Shown piece after piece: positions 22,917 to 34,454 of a DNA stretch of 64,000 bases. The DNA lies in contig JANVFP010000035.1 in the NCBI GenBank assembly GCA_027919835.1, forward strand, positions 486,489 through 550,488, written 5' to 3'. The stretch's first letter is position 1; each line of letters starts with the position of its first letter. The notes under the pieces are model-generated. The model was not told the origin of the DNA. It searched no databases and saw only the letters and a program-made list of their open reading frames with translations. This DNA is from Lentinula raphanica (lineage: Eukaryota > Basidiomycota > Agaricomycetes > Agaricales > Omphalotaceae). The translations under genes and the position numbers were made by a program.

Positions 22917-25900
22917 TTATCGAATCAGAAGACTGTGGAGAACGGCAAAACCGCAAACACCAGCACAGACAATGAACCCAAGAGGATATCCATTTGGATT
23001 GCCCTCAATACTTACGGACCAAAGCTAAAGATAGTGCGATCCTTTCTTAGCAGATTCATTTTGCAATAAAAAAGAACCGTACCCAACCGCCCATGACAGG
23101 ACCAATACACCGAGCTAAGCTCACGATACTCTGGGCAATTCCGTTTGCAAACCCGACAGCGTTAGGCGGAGTCACTGACAAGCATGTTTTAGCTAGACTT
23201 CGATGTGATAAGGTGCACTTACTGTAGTTCAACAAAATCGAGATCGCTGTATATCCAAAGGTACCTCCACAGAAACGCAACGCACTAGAGACATGTCAGC
23301 CGGGCTGGAGCTCGTCAATGATTGACATGACTTACGTGCTGAGAGTTAGCGCTGTTTGAAAACCGTATCATAATGAGAAATGTGCTGTGTTGAGAGTTAG
23401 CGAAGACTAACCGGTCATGAGGGGGAGATTTCCATCTTCCTCCTCGCTGGCAAAAGGAACACGATAGAGTATTACGGAAAGATACGATGGGATGAAGAAC
23501 AATGTACCCAGGCGGAACATGGTAAGATGCGAGAAACGACCCCGCGGCGGGCTAGGAGGATAGAAAAGATGAGAAAGAGGGTTAGTTTGAGATGTCAAGG
23601 AGCGCCCACCCGAGATTGCTATATTCAACAAGGATAATGGTGAACACAATCAACATAGGAAGGTTTCAGAGACTAGACATACGGGTACAGGTAAAACTGG
23701 TAGAAGATTTGTGCCAAACACATCAAAGCAACTATGATTATCATGTTAAATTCAAAGAAGTACATGCCAGCACGATAGAACTTACTAAGCTGAGCGAAAT
23801 GGCCCGCGTTCAAATTGAGTCCTCCGGAATCATAGTCACTGGTGATCAACGAATGTTCACGATTATCTGCTCCCTTTCAAACCAATGATACTCACGTAAC
23901 AAGATAGGACATGAATATTTGATCATGTGTGGTACTATGGAGTGCCAACAAGCCATACTGGATGATGACCATTGTTGGTATTTGGGACGACAGCGAGGGC
24001 GGCTTTTCGAACAACACTTCGTCGTCATCAGGTACAATCGCTGATGCACGCCTGGATTCCAAGATTGGTTCCAGATTGTCATTCATTTCAGAAGTCGCCA
24101 CCTCTTCATCACGTAGTAGGAGTTGCTGCGCATCTAGAACGGCAGACGGTGTTTTGACACCAGGATGAGAGAAAATAGTGGGTACATTTGAGAATCTCCG
24201 AGATGTGGGAGTGCCATATTCTGAGGTGCTGCTGTAGGAGGCTTGACGGATCGGTATTGCTCTAGACGCAACGGACGGGCGGCGAGGTGATCCGAACGGT
24301 TGATAGCGTGGAGATCCAACAGCCGGACGGACAGAGGAGCTACCAACCGATGGACGAGAGCTGCGACGGGGACGAGGTGTGGTAGGTGAAGGGGGAATGT
24401 CATCGGTCTCGAGGGGCTCATCAAGATCAGAGTCATTGTCACCCTGATCTGAACCTGCTTCAGAATCACTTTCGAAGGGATCCTCATTATCAACATTCAT
24501 TGCAGCAGCGACCCAAAGGTCAGCGATATTCGTGACTGCGTTCTCGTTGGCCATGAGCAGCCTTTGTGCGAAGTTCATGTCATTTGTGAAAGACTCGCGC
24601 ATGGCAAGCGCGTCTGCGGTGTTGCTGCCGCGCCTGCCATAACTAACCGCACTACCCCGGCGATTGGAGAATCGTCGCGCTGAAGAGGTACTGGTCAATC
24701 TGTTCCGATAACTGCCGTAACCGTAGGCTGAGCCGTAGAAACGACTTGGATTTGAGTTAGATGCAGTACGGGTTCGCTCCAGTCTGGCTCCAGTAGACAT
24801 AGGCACGGCCGGTTGAGATGGAGGAGTTTGCGGTGCGGAGGTGACCTCGGGTAAGCGACCGACGAAATAACCAGAAAGCTTCTTGCCGATTGATCTTCTT
24901 AGTGAGCCAGTGAGTGTGCCACGATATTCTGTGTCCTCAATTATCGGACTGGACAGCACCAACTCTTCGTCCTCTTCAGGGATTGGTGGATGATCGTATA
25001 CCTTTTCGGGAGGCAACTGTATAGCTCCCTGACGAGGACCACCGTCAGGTCCGAGGAAACAGGCTAGGAATGAGCCTATTGGGCATATAGTAAGTGCCAT
25101 CCCTGGATTGAGATGTTAACATATCTTACCAAAAAGAGTCACTGAAGCAGCCATCACGCATGGGAGAAGATATGGGAAGTTAACAAAGATCGGAAGTTTG
25201 GAAAAGATGTCAGGCCATTTATCCGCTGGTCTCTCAACTACAATGTTTTGAGGTCAGTTCGAGCTCTATTTCGAGACCTGGAACTCTTACAGGTTCCACC
25301 AATGATAGCACCGGCGACACCTCCCAGTCCCCAGCAGAAGCTGTAAATCTTCTTAAGCAGGAGCGTACGGATACTATATTGTTGGACATACCCAAGAATA
25401 GCGTAAGCTCTACCTTCATTGCTGGCGTCTGTCACAAATGCGACAGAGCCTCGAGCAACACCTACGGCGCCTGCGAATATTCCTTGTAGAAGACGCACAC
25501 AGATCGCTTGCTGAAGAGAAGTGGATGTCCCAAATATTGCGCATGTCACAGCACTTCCTAGCAAAGAGACAATGAGCACGGATCTGCGACCGTGCTTGTC
25601 TGCAATGGTAGCCTAAAGATCTCTTTGAGTATGTATTGGGGCAACTGCTATAGTGCATTACCCATAGCAATGACGTTAAAAATTGAGTTAGGAAGAAAGT
25701 TGCGACTAAGACTCTAGGTCAGTACAAACGAAGCAAATCAGATGGGAGACATACCGAGAATTCCAGTCCAGAAGGCGACTTCTGCTTCATCCGTAATCTT
25801 TCCAAAGCCTGAGATTGACTCCACTGAGATACACCATTCCAGGGATGCAGCGAAGGCTTGCCTTTGACCATGAATAGTAGAAATGGGGTAGAAACATTCG

Positions 25901-26276
25901 CAGAAAGAAATTCTCCCAATAGAGTCTAGAAGCCATGAGAAAGTGACTGTTAAAGTAAGAGAATGCGACGCACAATTGATAGCACAACCATAGATAGAAC
26001 AGGCAAAGGAGTCGCGTAAACTTCAGGTGCTGGCTGAGAAACACTAGGTATGGGTGGCCTGTCCACACTGGGTGATACAACGTTGTTATCATTATCGGAA
26101 CTTTGCTTGAAGCTGAAGCTTGGACGATGCAAGCTGCCAAAGGATATGCGAGGAAGAGCTCTACGTAGAGCGGATCTAGTTGGTGTGGCATCGTTGTCGT
26201 CCAAAGCAGAATCATCAGTGCCAAATGTTCGAGTGGGTGGCGTTACTGCATGGCGATTTGCCTTTGGCGTGTTCAT
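22917..26276 (-). CDS. MFS transporter with long Ser/Arg-rich central loop
   Basis: Start at 26276 (MNTPKANRHAVTPPTRTFG). The N-terminal cytoplasmic tail is Ser/Arg-rich. Helices begin after TPLPVLSMVVLSI. Family motifs seen are the ADKHGRR loop between helices 2 and 3, RLLQGIFAGAVGVARG, and GGVAGAIIGG. Later come DYDSGGLNLNAGHFAQL, a second-half signature of fungal zinc-induced-facilitator-like MFS proteins (yeast YCR023C type), and RGRFSHLTMFRLGTL. The last exon ends LHSLLIR. Between the two halves is an unusually long hydrophilic loop of about 270 residues rich in Ser, Arg and acidic patches. There are a dozen or so introns, one (25861-25809) with a GC donor. The likely location is vacuolar or plasma membrane; the substrate is unknown. 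Its position next to acyltransferases and a terpene synthase allows a role in metabolite export. Confidence 0.85.
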
Positions 26277-29200
26277 TGTGAGCTCTCAGCCCGTTACAAG
26301 ATCCAGTTCGTTGCTCCTGCGTCAGAAGCTGTGAGTTCGAGGAGTAAATCAGCATAGAAACATATGAGCAAAGAGAATGGCACACAGCAATTCAGTGAAG
26401 CCTGTGAAGGTGGTGACTGTTGTGATTATAGCGTATAGGCGCTGACGTCAGCAGCTTCTATCAACAAGATCAATCATCATCATGATTGTTCGACGATCAA
26501 TTCGACTCTAATTTTTCTTCCATACTTACACCTCCATACACTCCCACTAAGTAAGTCATATCAGTTTACTGCCCCCTATAATGATCTTGAACGATTTTGA
26601 GAGTTTAGCTCTGCTTGAAAAATATACCTGCACTCGTTTCAACAGTGTTCAATATTCAACTTTTGGCAGATAGCCTCCAAATCTGTCACCTAGCCCCACT
26701 CCTTTCCTACTTTCACGGTTGTAATCTTCAAGATAACGCATTGCCCTTTCACCTAGACAATATGACACTATCAGCTATACGAGTTGAGTATCCGAGTCCT
26801 GTTCGTTACATCCGACTGAATCCGAAGGTGGCACTGCAGGGGCCATTGAGTTGATGCAAAACATGAAGGTCTCCAGCATTTGTCACTTTCGTCCGTGCTC
26901 TTCTGTCCTCCGACCGTTCAAAACGTTCAGTGCGAGCAGCAAATCATGTCGCACAACATTGTACGGGTTGTCATATCCGAAAACCTTATCGCAACCGAGC
27001 TTTTGCCGGCTTGACTCACAAGTATCCTCAACACCTTTTCAGCTATGAAGCATCAAGGATGCACATGCTCGCAAAATTGTCTATAGGCCGGCTCGGAATC
27101 AAGTAAGTAACCGCGTATGACTCTCTGGACTGAACCCTGCCAGTCTGACGGTAATTCCCTACTTCATCGGAAAATCCCCTTCGAGATTTGTGGATCCTAG
27201 TATGCCCTCAGGCTGGATCCTACTGGGGTTGTTGACTGTGTAAACATCGACTCTGCAAGCGCTTTCTCTCAGACGCATCTAGTCCTCTGCACCTTAGCCG
27301 TTTGCAATGATTATGATGAACATTGACTGTTCGACCCCTTGAATGGATCAAAAATCTTTGTGAGCATTGGAATTTTTCTACACTTCAATACTATCGGTCA
27401 ATCCGAGGCCATCGATCGTCATGTTGAGCGCGTTCGGGGCGAGACTCCGGTGCGAGTTGATCATTGGTAGCCAGTCCTGAGTTAGATAACGCACTCCAGG
27501 GTGAACGCTGCTCAACGTCGTAGAGTACTCAAAGCCGATGATGGCTTTAAAACAACTTTCCGAGTCGCTCTCCTTCGTGCGCTTCGGTCTTCATTTAGGC
27601 AATAGGGCTGGTGCGGACTTCCGTTCGTGGGTCTACGGGACAGAAGGATTTCCTAAATTTTCCAAAGTTCCGGCAAATTGTGAGTCATTCATCGGTCTTC
27701 ACGCAGATTCGTACGATGTTCAATTAGAATGATTTACTGTCCAAATTATTCCTCAATATGACTACTCAGTATGGGTGGTGCTACTGATTCGTCACGGTTC
27801 TTTTCTTGAAGGCAAGATTCATTGAGCTGGTAACACCTCGGAGGTCTCATCCTCTTTGATTGATTTGGCTCGATTCACTCAATTGTGTTCAAAAATGATT
27901 TCTCCTATACTCTGTGACTTATCAAATACACATTCATAGTGCAAAGAATGATACTCTAGGCTAAGGTCAAATGCAAACGGCGAAAAAGAGAACGGGGGAT
28001 ACCGAAGGTAAATAATCACAATAGTCAATTATCACCACCAAATCTTCAGTACGGCTGAGTATCTATGTACTAGGCTCAGGATCATTGACCGACACTAATT
28101 AATCGGTGGATTAGTGAGGTATACTAGCGCCTTTGTCCAGATTATACTAAGATGCAAGCAGTATGTCTGCAACATCATTTGATGTCTTGTCACTTTTACG
28201 ACCAACAGTGACGCGTATTGAGGGAGAGACTATACCATCCCCAGCTAGCTGCCATTCACGGAAAATAGTATCGGCGTTAGGCGTTCTCGGCTGCATAAGG
28301 ATTTTCATTAAAGCTACCTCATTCAGAATGCAAAGCCTAATTCAGCATAGGAGGCTACGTTGTTTATACAGGTAGTATACGTAGCTGTATGCCACATTGA
28401 CTTCGAGCAGAGAGCAAATTTCGTAACGATACCGCGCGTGGTGGCAGACAACTTGGAAGGGGAAGTACCAGACCACATGCAGGTGTAGGATTACGAGCTA
28501 TTACAAGTCTACGGCGAACGAGAGAAGTTCACGATTGTGTCGATCTCTGGCAATAATGAAAAATTTGGATTCAAGAGCCTTAGGCTGTATACTTATTGGG
28601 CTTGAATGAAAAGATGACTGAAAATTGAAAGAGAGTATAAAGAAAAAAGCTTCGGCATGTCAAGCCGGGGTGCGGCAAGCCTGGCAATGTCATTTGAAAA
28701 ATATATTTCCCAACCGGGTTGATGAAGGTCAATGTCCGAATGACTTGTTTCACGTCGCCATCAACATCCTGTTCTTTCCGTTGACAATTCAACCGATTGT
28801 ACACCTCATCTTTTGCACGAATTATGCATATATCATTTCTCAAGGTGCCACTTTGCAGAGCTTTTCCGTCGTTGGATCAGTGCTGTGTCCGTTGAACGGT
28901 AACGACTGCACATTCTATGGCATGCCAAAACTTGCACACGGGAGGTTGGAAACGTTAAGTGCGGAATATGGACAGCCAACTCGGGAGTTCCTGGCTCCCT
29001 TCGAATATCTTTCGCGGGACTTATTCAGAACTCGTAATCTTATTCAAACCACATATTATGGACGAAACGAGTATCTTCACGACGTTTTCGGACTAATAAC
29101 ACCTGTGCTTTTGGAGGATGCGCTTCGGAATGAAGGCTCGCTATAGATTGCCCAATTTGGCACTCTCCGATCGAGTATGTCTTCGCATACTTAAAGGCTG

Positions 29201-29337
29201 TTAGCTTCCGTTCGTCTTACCTTACTTTCATTTCTCACTTCTAGACTCAGCCTTCCCATTTCTAACCACCCTTCATTCGCCTCGCTCTTATCGTTTAGCT
29301 TTCGCCCTTGCTGTTTTTACTCATTCATCAACTCGCT
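26277..29337. other. 3-kb gap without a recognisable gene
   Basis: I looked on both strands and found only short open frames. The longest, 28625-29146 plus, encodes 173 residues with no motif and unconvincing composition, so I do not call it. The last 200 bp before 29338 are pyrimidine-rich, as expected for a fungal core promoter. Confidence 0.5.
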
Positions 29338-30648
29338 ATGTCTTCTGCTGCTCCCACAAAGTTTATACTCCCGGATCTCGTATCGGACTGCCCTTACCCA
29401 TTGCACGTCAACCGTCACCGTAAACAGGTCACTACTGAAACGAAGAGATGGCTCTTCAAAGGTGACAACCTGCAGGGCAAGATTCGCGAAAGATATCATG
29501 GCTTAAAGTGTGGTACGCTAGCCGGTATGTGTTTTGTTCATGTCTCTATGGTGCTCGCCTTTACATACGAAAAATCAGCCATGGTCTATCCCAGAGCAGC
29601 CTATCCCCAGTTAAGGGTCTGCAATGACTTCCTCACCTACTTGTTCCATTTGGACAACCTTTCCGACGACATGGACAACCACGGAACCATGACTACAGCA
29701 GATGTGGTAATGAATTCCCTGTATCATCCTGGTAAATACCAGTCTCCACGCATTGGAAAAATGACTCGAGAGTGTGTAATTCGCGACACGATCTCGCTTT
29801 GCCCCGCTGATCGCTTTGACAGCTATTGGACGCGTCTCATCAGCACTGCATCGCCTAGAGTGCAGCAACGCTTCATGGAGACATTGGACTTTTTCTTCCA
29901 AAGCGTAACTGAACAGGCTAACGATCGCCAGGAGGGCGCGATCCCTGATCTCGAATCATACATTGCTCTTCGTAGAGATACGTCAGGTTCGTTTCGCTAG
30001 TCCACGTTGTCTTCATGACTTATTAATCTTTTCGTGCCTTTTGACGTTAGGCTGCAAGACGTCTTTCGTACTCATCGAATATTCGAACAACCTCGACATA
30101 CCAGACGAAGTAATGGAACATCCACTTCTTCGTAGCTTGAACGAGGCTGCGAACGATTTGGTGACGTGGTCCAACGTATGTCGTCTCATTTTTTCGATTT
30201 GCGTACATGAAATTAATCAAAACACCCCTTCCTCGTGCTCCACATGCTCAACACTCAACTCCCACCTTATTTCTTATGCCCTGTGCCCTACGTTGGTTCC
30301 TTGTCGCATCAACAGGATATTTTCTCTTACAATGTCGAACAATCGAAAGGAGACACGCATAACATGATTCCCGTCATCATGAACCATCACTCTCTCGATC
30401 TTCAACCAGCGGTTGACTATGTTGGTCAACTCTGCAACCAGTCTATCGAGCGTTTCATGAACGATCGAGCTCAACTGCCCTCTTGGGGTCCAGAAATAGA
30501 TCGTCAAGTTCAGATCTATGTTGATGGTTTGGAGGACTGGATGTCTGGGTCACTGCACTGGTCCTTCGAGTCCGAAAGGTACTTTGGAAAGGCGGGGAGA
30601 CAAGTGAAGAAGTCAAGGGTGATCAATCTGCTGCCCAAACGCGCATGA
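29338..30648 (+). CDS. Sesquiterpene synthase (class I terpene cyclase)
   Basis: Five exons (29338-29524, 29579-29771, 29823-29986, 30051-30175, 30316-30648) give 333 residues, the normal size for basidiomycete sesquiterpene synthases. The first metal-binding site reads HLDNLSDDMD, with a D-N-x-x-D core in place of DDxxD. The NSE/DTE triad NDIFSYNVE is followed by QSKGD and is reconstituted only after splicing the 140-nt last intron. A C-terminal DWMSGSLHWSFESERYF matches the usual W...H/SxR(Y) region. Members cyclise farnesyl diphosphate with magnesium in the cytosol. The D-N-x-x-D variant occurs in several basidiomycete clades, so I do not name the product. I start at MSSAAPTKF rather than an upstream in-frame codon because all homologs begin close to this point. 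Confidence 0.92.
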
Positions 30649-32984
30649 AAAATTGTCACTCTTCGTCAGAGCTGCACCCTTTCTTGGCACCATTCACACC
30701 TTCCACGCCCCCCACACTCTTATTTATCATACCTTCACAGTCAGCTTTCCGACCCTCCATTACTACTAGCCGCATCGTCAACAAGGCTCAAACTCACTCA
30801 ACTGTATCATTCTGACATCGAACTCCCAAGTTTATCCCGAAATGTATCATAGTTTTGATTCTGCTTTCGCAGTGCTGTACTCGAATGTCTCTATCCCGGA
30901 CTTAAATTCTCGGACACACATTCCTTTGTTCTTGTCTGCTGTTCTCCATCGCTTCTTTATTTATTTACCTTATCTTCCTGCTATTTGTTCACATTACTAT
31001 GGACATCCACGCTCGTTTACTTCTTCATCACTAGAGAATTTTCGATTTTACCTTAGATTTTATCTCATGGACTTCAGCTTTCTTACGCTGAACGTGACGT
31101 GTAGTTGCCAGTCGATTATCTATTGTGTTTATTTTATGTAGTACTGCGTACAAAAATTGAACGACCCAACAGCGGTCAGGTTTTACTCAGTCTATCGCCT
31201 TCTCTGGCCCGAGTTTTGCAAAATTTAACCCATCTCGCGATGAATGATTCCTTCCGATGAGTCAATGTTTGATACCGGCTTCCACTGTATTTTCCACCTT
31301 GATGAGTCCTTGACAACCTATAGATGCAAGCTATCCCTGTATGAGTGATATAATGATGGCGTAAGTTTTGGTGCACAGTAATAGCGGCAACCTCAAACAA
31401 CGATCCAAAGAGCCTCCTGGGAGTATCTGTCCCAATCAAGGAATTCGTATGATTCCGACTTTCAGGTGATAGCTACTACCAGCTCCCCGAGGGGGGATTA
31501 TGAGTCAATGGGGCGATGATACTCGAATCAACCATCTATCATCATCCATCACTGGAACGCGAGGGAATGAGGGAACAGCGGTGGTCATGATGACGGGCGT
31601 GCCAGCCTTAGCCCCATGGAGTATACGATACTGATTTGAGGACTCCGTAGTTGTTGCGCTAGTTTGAAGACAGATGAGATGGTTGTATCAGATCATATCG
31701 CTCCATGGATATGAGTGACTAGCATATAGCAGTCCGCCCAGAAGGTGAAGATCGGAACTAATGGGAACTTCAACCGTGGTCAAACTTGCATAACGCATAC
31801 GGATCTCTCGTTTCAGAATAGCGCACTATAAGCGTATCTTCCGGAGCCGTTAGTTGTGTAAATATCATACCAAAGCTAGTCGTGATGCCGATGAACCGTA
31901 AATATTGGTCATTGAATGGATTTCCATACGTTGAAGGATTGGTGGGCTTGGGGCCTGCGTTACGAATTGTATCAACCGAACGATCCGCCTATTCAAAGCA
32001 TCCACTGCTGGCGCGGGTTTCACACGAACGGGAAGATACATAGACCAAAATGGAGGTGAGCGATTCCAGAGCATTCGAGAGCGATAAGTACCATTGATCT
32101 AATTGTTCAGAGAGACCAATCGAACGCTGTCATCAGTGCCAGATATGACAGGCCTCGGAGAAGTCTTGTTCAGAATGAGATTTCTGCATGGATTGAACAG
32201 AATAGACAGAACTCGATCTCCATATGATTCGTGATATGTGTTCGTGATAAGCTATGCATATCTATACGTAGCATCCCCATTCTAACGATCAAACATCATT
32301 GACAGGTCCCAAATGTTATACAACCAAGGACGGACCTACAGCGATGGGTCAGCGTCTACTTTTTTGTCCCGCAGCGAGACGCCAGTAAGGGCCTAGTTTG
32401 CCGCCGGGTCACGAAGCACATATTTCTCCGAGTGTAGTATGAAGGTCTTGCATTCAAAAACAATGTTTTCATTTCTGCGAAAATCAAGTATCAGAATAAC
32501 ACAGAAAACCAATGATTCAGAATAAATGCTGACCATAAATAGCTTTCATCCGATGCATGTGCAGTGGTCCATGTCATAAGAACAATAAGATCATTGAGGC
32601 AGCCTGCAAGGTCTGACAGAACTCAAGACCAGCGACTGTCGGTGAAGTACAGGACCGACCAAAGCTGGTTTCTGGTGTTTGAACAGATAGCTTGATCGAA
32701 TCTGAACGCCGTCCTTGGGTGTCATATTCGAGGTCACGCTACCGGGATTGTTGGTACCCTTCCGGAATGAAGCTCCGTTTACAAGAAAACTGCGACTTTA
32801 AACATACCGAGTTAACATACACCCTACCAATGACCATATGAAACACCCTATGATCAACGCCGAGCTGCATACAAGCACCAATTCTTTCCATAGGAGCTGT
32901 ATCAGGATGCAGGTACGTAGAATGAAAGACCGCAGTCCCGTCAGGCCTCTAAAATTGTGAGATTAGCTGTTCAAGGACCTAGGA
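30649..32984. other. 2.3-kb gap without a recognisable gene
   Basis: Pyrimidine-rich 3' flank of the terpene synthase, then AT-rich sequence with short open frames only. The splice-compatible frame near 32950-32790 could be a last exon of the SDR on the minus strand, but I do not support it. Confidence 0.45.
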
Positions 32985-34296
32985 TCATACGAGAGTGACA
33001 TACATGGACGTTGCGTTTGACTTGCTATCGATGTAATCGTATACGCCGGGCTTGAACTCTTCCCTTGAAATCATGAATGTAGAGGCACCTCCATCAGGAA
33101 TCCAGAACGCTGCCCCATTACAGGAGGGGTCAGGTTGAGAAGCCGCGTAGAGTATTGCTCCGGCAATTCTGGGTACTGGAGTCAGAGGTATTCCTGATAA
33201 TTGCAATCGGATGATTCCAGGAACCATAGATGTTGCTGTTAATGAACTGATCATTAATATTTAATATTCACAGTCGTCGACAGATTGTAAGTTGTGCCTG
33301 CCTGCGAAAAATGGATGTATACTAGCGATACGAATACCTCGAGATGCAAAGGAGACATCTAGGGAGCGCATGATTGCCAGAACAGCATGCTTTGAGGCAG
33401 TGTATATTGGTGCCTTGGATAGAGGGGTCCATGATGCTAAAGTAGAGGTAAATGTTCATCAGTAACGATCAGTTGCCTCGGGTTGAGATTTTTGGCTGTA
33501 CCCATCGAGCCTACCAGGATAACACACTTCATAGAAGACGGGTCTTCGGGTCGACCAATCTCAAAGTAATGCTGCGCAAGATGGACCGCTGTCGATGGTT
33601 TGGATCTGAGGTGAGCCACATCAACAAGCACACAGAAAGTATCACAGAAGATTCACTGTAGAGAACACCGGTCAGATTAACGTCGACGGTAGTCACCAGT
33701 GGTTTCGTTGGACGTCCGCTGCGGGGGTCATGCATCATACGCCCACCAATTTCACCTACACCTGCGTTCGCAACCTTTTCGTTTGTTTCCTGGTTAAGCA
33801 GTCCGGAAGCTTGAAGATTACTATCCGCATACATACCACTATATCTACAGAACCATATTCCCGAACAGCGAGTTCGTACATTGCTACTATATCCTCCCAC
33901 AGAGTGACATCGCATTTACACGCTATCGCTTCACTGATGTACACTTGAGGGGGAAGTTGAAAAGATAATGATACCTGCTATGTACTCACCCTTTGATAGT
34001 CTTAATCGCTGAAACTGTCTCTTCTGCACTGGATATATTCTTGTCAGAAACTATAACGTTACTCCTGCTCGGACGTTTGAGCTTGGTTGTATTATTGAGA
34101 TCAAGGAGCTAGCAGACCCGTATGAGGCGAAAAGAATGGCAGTTGCTCGTCCTATACTAGCTCCTGCACCTGGGTTGAAGAGCGTTCACTTGATGCTTTA
34201 ACCGCCCATGATAGCCGTCATACCGGTAACGATGACAGTTTTCCCTTTGAGTCTGGCATGGTGCTGGGTGAGTATGTCGTCGGGAATGTTACCCAT
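32985..34296 (-). CDS. Short-chain dehydrogenase/reductase (SDR) 1
   Basis: Start at 34296 (MGNIPDDILTQHHARLKGKTVIVTG). The nucleotide-binding TGAGASIGRAT motif is formed by splicing the first intron. Further exons give SNVIVSDKN, the NAGVGEIGG motif, the catalytic YTASK, and GIRIASIHPFFA. They end with GIPLTPVPRIAGAILYAAS and a stop at 32985. About seven short introns are needed; the one at 33301-33236 appears to use a GC donor. This C-terminal half resembles 15-hydroxyprostaglandin-dehydrogenase-like fungal SDRs, which oxidise secondary alcohols with NAD. It is the second gene downstream of the terpene synthase, so a role in terpenoid tailoring is possible but unproven. The 3' end may be longer if an additional exon is used. 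Confidence 0.75.
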
Positions 34297-34454
34297 GGAA
34301 GTTGAGAAACTTGTAGATGAGAACGAATGAGAACGAATTCGGATATCAATGAATGGTGCGATTGAATCGTGCAGGAATTTGACGCCCGCACTGGAGCGCT
34401 TACGGAAGCAGCTGTACGGTAAGCGCCCATTAAATTTTTCCTCAACATTCACAA

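Noticed and set aside
28625..29146. A 173-residue plus-strand open frame upstream of the terpene synthase
   Set aside because: No motif, no splice partner and unremarkable composition. Long enough to arise by chance in 64 kb.
32790..32950. Possible extra last exon of SDR1 reading RPDGTAVFHSTYLHPDTAP
   Set aside because: The frame is open, but known SDRs of this type end where the stop at 32985 lies. No homology support without a search.
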